This document shows, piece after piece, positions 57,314-64,000 of a stretch of 64,000 nucleotides of DNA. The notes beneath the pieces are model-generated. The model searched no databases, was not told where the DNA came from, and worked only from the letters and a program-made list of their open reading frames with translations. Position 1 is the first letter of the stretch; each line of letters opens with the position of its first letter. Made by a program: the position numbers and the translations under genes. Source of the DNA: Taudactylus pleione (taxonomy: Eukaryota; Chordata; Amphibia; Anura; Myobatrachidae); assembly GCA_031769625.1 (NCBI GenBank), contig JAUIMM010000135.1:6561501-6625500 (forward strand), given 5' to 3'.

Positions 57314-57487
57314 GATAGATAGATGTAGAAACTCCCCCAGAGAGTTAGACACTGTAGATACTGTAACTGTAGAAACCCCCCAGAGAGAGAGATACTGTAG
57401 ATAGATACATGTAGAAACCCCCCAGAGAGTGAAACACTGTAGATAGAAAGATAGATAAATTTAGAAACTCCCCAGAGAGTGAGACAC

Positions 57488-57534
<47 letters not shown>

Positions 57535-57615
57535 GTAGAAACCCCCCAAAGAGTTAGACACTGTAGATAGATATATAGATAGATTGAGAAACACCCATAG
57601 AGTGAGAGACTGTAA

Positions 57616-57661
<46 letters not shown>

Positions 57662-57715
57662 GTAGAACTCCAACAGAGAGTTAGACACTGTAGATCGATA
57701 GGCTGATAGATGTTT
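57314..57715. repeat. GATA-rich minisatellite, right part
   Basis: Same unit types as 48481-49208 (GTAGAAACCCCC, GAGAGTTAGACACTGTAGA and (GATA)n at 57490-57533 and 57617-57660). It is the continuation of one array interrupted by the L1. Confidence 0.93.
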
Positions 57716-57960
57716 TTTTATGAATACACTGCGCTACCACTCACAGTGTCACAAAACATTTTGAATATTACAACTCCTTTCAACTTACAAAGTCACAATA
57801 TTTTTTATGAATAAAACACTGTGCTACCACATACAGTGTCACAATACATGTTGAATATTACATTGCGGTTATACTTACAGTGTCACAATACGTGTATAAA
57901 TATTACACTGTGATACAAATTTTAGTGTCACACTATGTGTATGAATATATTGCACTGTTG
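57716..57960. repeat. Tandem repeat of about 60-70 bp
   Basis: Four imperfect units of CACTGTGCTACCAC, TACAGTGTCACAATAC, and GTTGAATATTACA. It adjoins the GATA array and may belong to the same original element. 57961-58089 contains duplicated CAGCAGCCTCTG/CAGCAGCCCCTGG words. Confidence 0.7.
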
Positions 57961-58089
57961 TCTGACCAGCAGAGACACAATAAAAAAATTAAATATTGTA
58001 ATGCACTGGGGTACAGCACCCCTGGATGTACACAGCAGCCTCTGCCTTGTATGGACACAGCAGCCCCTGGATGGACACATATAAACAGT

Positions 58090-59681
58090 ATATATGAGGG
58101 GTGATTGAAAAGTAATGAGACTGATTTTTTTTATTCAGAATCAGATGACTCCACAGGATCTGAACATTTTTCTTTTTCAGTAGCGTCCTTCACATTCAAT
58201 ACAAGACGTGCAGTAAACTGTTCTGTGACATCACTTTAAGTGTTGCAGCGTGGCATTTTTCACTTCTGATCTGTTGATAACTTCTTTCCACGCAGTTGTT
58301 ATTTCAGTGTTGGGAATGCCCAGAAATCACAGGGCCCTAAGGGCCTAATTCAGAGCCGCTCGCAAGTGGCTCGAAGTTTGGGTACTGCGCATGCACCACG
58401 TCTGGCATGTGCATGTGGGAGCCCTGATGAGCGACTGAGCATCAGTCACTGCGGGGCTCACTACAAGACGGGGCGGCTGTCGATGGTGAGTGATAGCTCG
58501 CCCCATTTTGTATGCGGGTAGGGGGGGTGGCTGCACAAACACAGGCATTTCCTTAGCAATGCCTGGCACTTGTGAGAGGACCTACTGACATCACTAGTGA
58601 TGTCAGTAGTGGACTTCCTGCTCTATTAGAGCAGGGAGTCCACACGGGCTTGCGGCAGCTGAGACCCTACTGCAGGGTCTCATCGCAAGCCCGATTGTCG
58701 CAATAATCATGACGGTCTCCAGCCCACTCGCACAAGCTGTGGGTGGACACGCACAGCTTTGCGAGCGCGCTGGAGAAAAAAAAATGCCCACAGACCCTGC
58801 GAGCTGCCTGCGGCAGTGAGCGGGTTTGAATCAGGGCCTAAGTCCGGGCTATATGGAGGGTGTTCCAGTGCTGTCCCATTAATTTCAGTCAGTGCTGCCA
58901 ATGCTAGGCAGCAACATGTGGTTGGGCATTGTCTAGAACAAAAATCACTGTTTCTTCAGCAAATGTGGTCTTTTCTTCCTTATGGCTCCACTCAAATGGG
59001 TTTTCAGGACATTTGCATAGCTGTCACTATTAATTAATTATCCACGGGGAACCTAGTGCTGTAGGATCATACCATGCACATCAAAGAACAGCAGAAGCAT
59101 GACTTTACATGCTGAAGGAATCACACAGAATTTTTGGGGCAGAGGCAAATTCACATGTTTCCATACACTGGACTGTTGTTTGGATTCCAGATCATAATGA
59201 CGAATCAACAATTCGTTACACTTCAAAATCGATATCAGGAAATCGGGTAACCTTTCCGACATTCAAAACAGCATTTTTGAATGATTCAACTCGTTGTCGC
59301 ATCTGCTCTTCTGTGAGATTTCTGGGTACCCACCTGGAACACAAGCGATGAATTTTCAGTTCCTTTATCACAACACGCTGAACCCGTTGAAATTAGATAT
59401 CAAGTGAAGCCGAAAGTTTGTGTAAAGTAGACCTTCTGTCATTTTGCAACATCTCTGCAGATTTGGCAATGTTGACATCTGTAACCGTGGTGGATGATCT
59501 CCCAGAATATGCTTTGTCAGTCACTCGCATATTACCCTTTTTGAAGTGCTTCCACCACTGAAATACTGCAGCACGGCTAATTGTTTCTTCTCAATATGCT
59601 TTCTGTACCATTTCATGAGTTTCATTTCCACTTCTTCCAAGTTTAACACAAAATTCAATCACACATATCTGACATAATCTC
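58090..59681 (-). pseudogene. mariner-type transposon remnant
   Basis: The left end GGGGTGATTGAAAAGTAATG (from about 58095) is a mariner-type terminus. The minus strand carries, in decaying frames, IEFCVKLGRSGNE, RAAVFQWWKHFKKG, YSGRSSTTVT, WVPRNLTEEQM (near 59325) and HPPYSPDLGP (near 58845). These match the mariner order: N-terminal HTH, GRP-like linker, WVPHEL motif and the YSPDLxP block before the third catalytic Asp. A MITE (58341-58838) is inserted just after PPYSPDLGP and a hAT element at the right at 59682. Inactive. Confidence 0.8.
58341..58838. mobile_element. Harbinger-like MITE, copy J, in the mariner remnant
   Basis: The ends GGGCCTAATTCAGAGCC and GGGTTTGAATCAGGGCC are flanked by TAA on both sides (58338-58340, 58839-58841). 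It contains CTGACATCACTAGTGATGTC like its sisters. 498 bp. Confidence 0.9.
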
Positions 59682-61022
59682 CAGAGCCATCATTAGCATC
59701 ATGGTGCCCTGTGCCAGATGGATCATGGTCTTCCAGGGGAGGGACATGGCCTTTCTGCACTCACGTGCAATGCATGCCAAAATAGAAACCACAGAAATGA
59801 CCCCAGAAGAAATCATCTTCCAATATTATCCACATTTAAACACCAACACTTGTCCTTTTGACCCTCTTGTATGTATCCCCAGCACCCTCATGTCTATATC
59901 CCCAGCATCTGTACCTTCATATCTTCATTCCTAGCACCTGTACCCTCATGTCTATATCTCCAGGACATTCATTTCTGTATCCCCAGCACCCTCATGTCTG
60001 TCTTCTTAGTTCCTGCACCCTAATGTCTGTGTCCCCTGTTCCTGCACCCTATGTCCCCATGATTAGGTGAAAGCTGGACTGGACCAGATTCCGGGATGCT
60101 GGACAGGACCAGCTCCCTGCAGCAACCTCTGTTGCTGAGGACTGAGGAGCTGTATAAGCTCGTTCCCATCTGGGGGGTGTGTCAGGCTGTCACCGGGGAG
60201 GAAGAAATCACAGTGGCTCCCTGCTGGACCAGATGCTGGAACGCAGCACCAGACCATCTCCCTGCAGCGATCTCTGCCGAAAAGGAGCTGTGTCAGCGAC
60301 ATGCTGTTGCCGGGGAGGGAGAAATTACAGCCGGATTCCCACACTCTACTGCTGCTCCTGGACTGTCAGTCCTGTTCAGAAGCGCTGTCTGTGCGCTGCT
60401 CTCACCCGGGGTACACTGTGCAGTGTGCAGGGAGGGGTATCGGTGAAAGCCAGATCAGATCCTAGATGGGAACGCACTTACACAGCTCCTCAGCCCTCAG
60501 TGGCAGAGGTCGCTGCAGGGATCTGGTGCAGTCCAGCTTTCACCTAATCCCTGTGTCCCCTGCACGCTCACCTCCATATCTGTGTCCCCAGTACCTGCAC
60601 CTTAAAAATCTGTGACTTCAGGATACTCACCGTCATGTCTGTGTCCCCAGTCACACCATTACCAGGCACAGGGAGGAGGAAGAGGTGGCATCAGAATGGA
60701 GAAAAGGTACTGTGGGAAAGACATCATGCTGTCTCTCCCCACAAACAGTGCAGGTGCTGGGCCCAGGACATTCACAGCCTGGTGCTGGCACCGCTGAGCT
60801 CTGTCCATCAGCTCTGGAGGAGAAGAAGGTGAGGCTGCAGGGGGAGGAGGAGGCACTGTGGGAGAGATTTCATGACATCTCTCCCCAAACCAGGACAGTA
60901 GTTAAAGGCATCCTGAGTTACAGAAAGGATGCCTGGGTGCACATATTGTGATGATGGCCGCTTCTTCACCAGGGCATCCATTGCTCTGTGCGACAGCACC
61001 GACTGCACCACCTACAGCCCTG
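59682..61022. mobile_element. hAT-like shell with internal minisatellite
   Basis: The ends CAGAGCCATCATTAG and CCACCTACAGCCCTG are weak inverted repeats. The 8-bp flanks ATAATCTC (59674-59681) and GTAATCTC (61023-61030) match at seven positions. Internal CCTCATGTCTGTGTCCCCAG-type units repeat at about 59870-60060 and 60550-60655. A larger inverted pair (about 60064-60150 and 60440-60547) lies between them. No transposase. Confidence 0.75.
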
Positions 61023-61030
61023 GTAATCTC

Positions 61031-61373
61031 ACATACACATATCCTGATGCATATTACTGTTTATTAGGGTAAGCAATCTTCGCTCTTTTTCCTGCTCACC
61101 TATATTGGGTGCAATTGAATTACCTACAAAGAATGACATTTTGAGCCTAGCGCAATCTCCAATTTACTAATACTGTTTAATCACAACTTATTTAGGTATG
61201 AAATCATGATTTCATCACCTGTCTTTAATAAATGTGTCTAATTGGTTATCCTTTGACTTAAAACCATAGGTTTTGCCATGTTTTTCATAGTCCTAATAGT
61301 ACGTGTGAGCTTCATATCTAGCTTCATAAATCCCTTTAAGCAATAAGTGTAATTTGTGTTTTATACCTTATAG
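61031..61373. other. End of MS4A intron 2
   Basis: AT-rich, no repeat family recognised; leads into the acceptor at 61373. Confidence 0.4.
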
Positions 61374-61430
61374 TACATCATCGCAGGATCGCTCTCAATT
61401 GCAGCTCAGAAAAAGACCGATGTCTGTCTG
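61374..61430 (+). CDS. MS4A-family gene, third coding exon (start of TM2)
   Basis: Acceptor TTATACCTTATAG at 61361-61373, donor GTGAGT at 61431; 57 bp, 19 codons, phase 0. It codes for YIIAGSLSIAAQKKTDVCL, matching the family block (F/Y)IIxGSLSVAAxKxxTxxL at the second transmembrane segment. Joined to the previous exon it gives the continuous FWGPLF-YIIAGSLSI signature. Intron 2 is 13.2 kb, swollen by an L1, a mariner, a hAT element, MITEs and a minisatellite. Exons for TM2 completion, TM3, TM4 and the C-terminal tail must lie beyond 64000. Confidence 0.88.
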
Positions 61431-61715
61431 GTGAGTTATTCCTGATAACTATGGAACATGTAATAGGCAATGTTCAGTTAATCTCCCTATTTTTACAGTT
61501 TACTTCAGTTCATATTAACTTCAATTTCCATTCATCTTCATTTAAAGGTATGTCTTGTGTAATGTATAACCCATTTTCAATTAATATCTTCTACTGCCCT
61601 CATCCTTTTCATTGGTTTATTTTAGACTCTTACTTTATTTTAAATGCATTTCCTTGTGCAGAGTAGTTTAAACAAAGCTGATGGGCCATAAATAGTAGTA
61701 GGAGTTTTATTACTG

Positions 61716-61894
61716 CAGTGGTTCTCAAACTTGGTCCTCAAGCTTTACAGGTCACGTATCAGGTGCACAGGTGTACTCATTACTCACTGACACATTTTGA
61801 AAGAACCACAGGTTAAGCTAATTATTTTGTTTGTGGGGGAACCTGGGCAATTTGCACTGTTTGGGGTCCTGAGGACCGAGTTTGAGAACCTCTG
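61716..61894. mobile_element. hAT MITE, 179 bp
   Basis: The ends CAGTGGTTCTCAAACTTGG and GAGTTTGAGAACCTCTG are inverted repeats with GGTCCTCA/TGAGGACC inside. The 8-bp duplications TATTACTG (61708-61715, 61895-61902) are perfect. It lies in MS4A intron 3. Confidence 0.92.
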
Positions 61895-62999
61895 TATTAC
61901 TGCATACCTTTTTAAAAGGTAGGGAAATTGCAGCTTGCAGTGGTAATGGCTTCGGTATGTTTTCACGACAATCACATTGTCGACAGTCATTATATAGACA
62001 ATACAAAGAACATAGGTCCCGATTCAGACCCGCTCGCTAGGCTGCGTTTGCACACAGCTGGCCGATTTTAGCTATTTACGCATGCGTAAAAGAAGCAGTG
62101 CGCGAACCAGTCACTGCGATTGGGAAGTGATCACTTGCTGGACATAGACTCATCGCTAGAATGAGTGACAGGGCGAGCCATTTGTGGGTGGTGATAGGGG
62201 AAGGTCGATGAAAATGGGGTGGTGGTGGTGCAAATGCAGGCATGCCTGTGCTTTTTAATGGCGTTTCAGGGGCGTGCATAATTAAGATGAAGCTTCATAG
62301 TACACGACACCAGGCTGTGTTACACGCTGCAGTGCTTGTGGTAGGGTATGGTCAGCCACAAGTGCTGCGTATGGGTCCGATGGTACTCGATGTTACTAAT
62401 AAAGGCATAAATTTCCTGGAGATGACATGTGTTACTAAGGGAAAGTGGGTTTCTTATGACTGGCTGGTGGGCGTCTTACATATAGTCAGCGATTGCACGC
62501 TAAGACCATAGTTGGCACAGGGCCAGATTTACCACCAGGTAACCTAGGCACCCGCCTAGGGCCCGGCAGGTCCCACGGTTCCCGCGGACGGGTCCCCTGA
62601 AATCCGGCCCTGATCATTTGGCAGACTCAGTGGCAGACATATCGGCGGTGCTGATGCATTGCACCGCTGTCCGCTGTTCCCGTGGCAATGAAAGGGCCCA
62701 CACAGCAGCATTGACAGCAGTGCTAATAGCACTGCATCGGCCATAACAAAGAAGGAGGAGGTGTCCGGCCCACCTCCTCTCCACCCTTATCGGCTCATCT
62801 CCTTCCCTTACCTCATCCTCTGAGACTGCTGTCACGAGGGGTCCGACGTCACAATCTAGTGACCAGCCCCAGCATAGACGAGTGCTACAGCAAGGAGTTA
62901 GATGATAAGTCAGGCAGCAGGCAGGTCTGAATCTCCTCCGTCACTCTCCGGGCTCCTGCTGCTGTGTTGCAGAGAACTGCGTGAAAGGTCTCTCTCCCT

Positions 63000-63655
63000 T
63001 TCAAACCTAACACAAACTTTGCCTCTACCCTTTCCCTGTCACTGACTGCTTCTCCTTGTAACCCTCTTCCCATCACACACTCTCTCTATCCCCATCTCCC
63101 GCTGCCCATCATCCTCTGTCACCCTCTATCTTTCACCCAATCTCCTTCACCCTCTTTATCTCCATTACCCTCTCCATGTCACTCACTGCTTCTTCCTATC
63201 ACCCCCCTGCTTGTCACCCTCTCCCCATCACCCTCTGCCTCCACCTGTCCCCCTCTCCCTGTCACCCACTGCTTCTTCTTGTCACCCTCTCCCCATCACC
63301 CATTGCCCTTAACCCTCTGCTTCTCCTTGTCACCCACTCTCATCACCCTCTCCCCGTCACCCATTGCCCTTCACCCTCTGCCTCTCTTTGACACCCTGCC
63401 CCTTTCATTCACTCTCTGTCATCCTCTACTTCTCCTTGTCACCCTCACCCTTTCACCCTCTACTTCTCCCTGTTACCCTCTCTCTGTCACCCATTGCTTG
63501 TCAATATCATCCTCTGCTTGTCACCCTTTCCCCGTCACCCTCTGCCTCTCTGTTACCCTATCCCCATCCCTCTCTCCCAGTCACCCTCTGCCTCTCCCCG
63601 TAACCCACTGCCTCCCCGTCACCCTCTGCATCCACCTGTCACCCACCGCCGTGGG
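63000..63655 (+). repeat. CT-rich minisatellite
   Basis: Units of 20-35 bp such as TCACCCTCTGCCTCTCCTTG and TCACCCATTGCCCT repeat across 0.65 kb. Open frames of Leu/Ser/Pro/His come from the repeat. Confidence 0.9.
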
Positions 63656-63665
63656 GTATATTGTG

Positions 63666-63666
<1 letters not shown>

Positions 63667-63709
<43 letters not shown>
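63667..63709. repeat. (TA)n microsatellite
   Basis: About 42 bp of TA dinucleotides, next to the CT-rich array. Confidence 0.95.
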
Positions 63710-63712
<3 letters not shown>

Positions 63713-64000
63713 CCTTCATTTATATGGCACCACAAGGTTTCCGCAGAGCCTAACAAAGTACATGAATTGTTTTTTGGGAGGGTGGGCCCCACACCTGTAC
63801 CTTACCTAGGGCCCCATGATGTCTAAATCTGGCACTGAGTGGGCGTACTAATGTCTTGCCATGCGATCGCAGGATTTGCCTACTTTAGCAGCTGTTGGCT
63901 GAGTGCGAACACATCTAGCAAGCGGGTCTCAATCGAGCCCTTAGTGTCAACAGGTACACAATATCTGATAGGAAGAGGTTTGGATTGTCCTGCACAGGGG

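Larger units (their letters stand above)
62518..63837. mobile_element. hAT-like shell with pyrimidine-rich minisatellite
   Basis: The ends CAGGGCCAGATTTACC and TCTAAATCTGGCACTG are inverted repeats. The 8-bp flanks AGTTGGCA and AGTGGGCG agree at six positions. Inside are a second CTAGGGCCC word pair (near 62557 and 63807), a minisatellite (63000-63655) and (TA)n at 63667-63709. No transposase. Confidence 0.82.
62015..63940. mobile_element. Harbinger-like MITE, copy K, split by a hAT insertion
   Basis: The left end GGTCCCGATTCAGACCCGCT and the right end AGCGGGTCTCAATCGAGCCC are imperfect inverted repeats, with GCTAG/CTAGC following. Flanks ATA/TTA. Removing 62518-63837 leaves about 0.6 kb, typical of the family. 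Confidence 0.8.

Noticed and set aside
63279..63809. Ser/Pro/Leu-rich frame of 176 codons
   Set aside because: It is a translation of the CT-rich minisatellite running into (TA)n.

Overview
The window reads as a vertebrate genome, most likely an amphibian (anuran) with a large, transposon-swollen genome. This is inferred from three things: split exons of a membrane-spanning 4-domain (MS4A) gene with multi-kilobase introns; the mix of Tc1, mariner, Penelope (Neptune-like), L1-type, Ty3/gypsy, hAT and Harbinger-like elements; and dispersed repeats that I associate with frogs. The species cannot be named from the sequence. No bacterial genes, rRNA, convincing tRNA or CRISPR array were seen.

Host genes. 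On the + strand, three phase-0 exons at 44948-45269, 48100-48210 and 61374-61430 encode the start of an MS4A-family protein: a 103-residue Pro/Asn/Gln-rich cytoplasmic tail, TM1 with the family loop FWGPLF, and the start of TM2. The rest of the gene lies right of the window. Near the left edge, a terminal-exon candidate (4932-5057) encodes a proline-rich tail ending in a stop, probably the C-terminus of a neighbouring gene and possibly another MS4A member. About 0.6 kb is therefore host coding sequence; the remainder is intron, intergenic DNA and repeats.

Layout. 1-4.9 kb: a 1.6-kb near-perfect palindrome, hairpin modules, a Harbinger-like MITE, and a hAT-like shell filled with a minisatellite. 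5-8.3 kb: the 3' end of the left gene, then AT-rich sequence. 8.3-13.9 kb: a decayed minus-strand gypsy element broken by nested MITEs. 14.4-16.5 kb: a truncated minus-strand L1. 18.7-21.3 kb: a Tc1-like fragment, then two Penelope copies head to head. 21.3-23.5 kb: a 0.5-kb (TA)n tract and a Tc1 element with an intact transposase ORF. 24.3-25.8 kb: unusually repeat-poor DNA. 25.8-31 kb: MITEs and a minisatellite. 31.1-36.7 kb: a long inverted-repeat element whose loop holds a Penelope fragment. 36.8-42 kb: minisatellites, MITEs and a hAT shell. 42.3-44 kb: a second Tc1 copy killed by one base. 44.9-61.4 kb: the MS4A gene, its second intron carrying a GATA-rich minisatellite split by an almost full-length L1, plus a mariner broken by a MITE and a hAT element. 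61.4-64 kb: intron with a hAT MITE and a hAT-in-Harbinger nest.

The strongest unusual pattern is at family level. At least four hAT-like terminal-repeat shells each contain a private, expanded minisatellite, and nine Harbinger-like MITEs share the GGGCCTGATTCAG end with 3-bp target duplications. I found no evidence for a new enzymatic or defence system.
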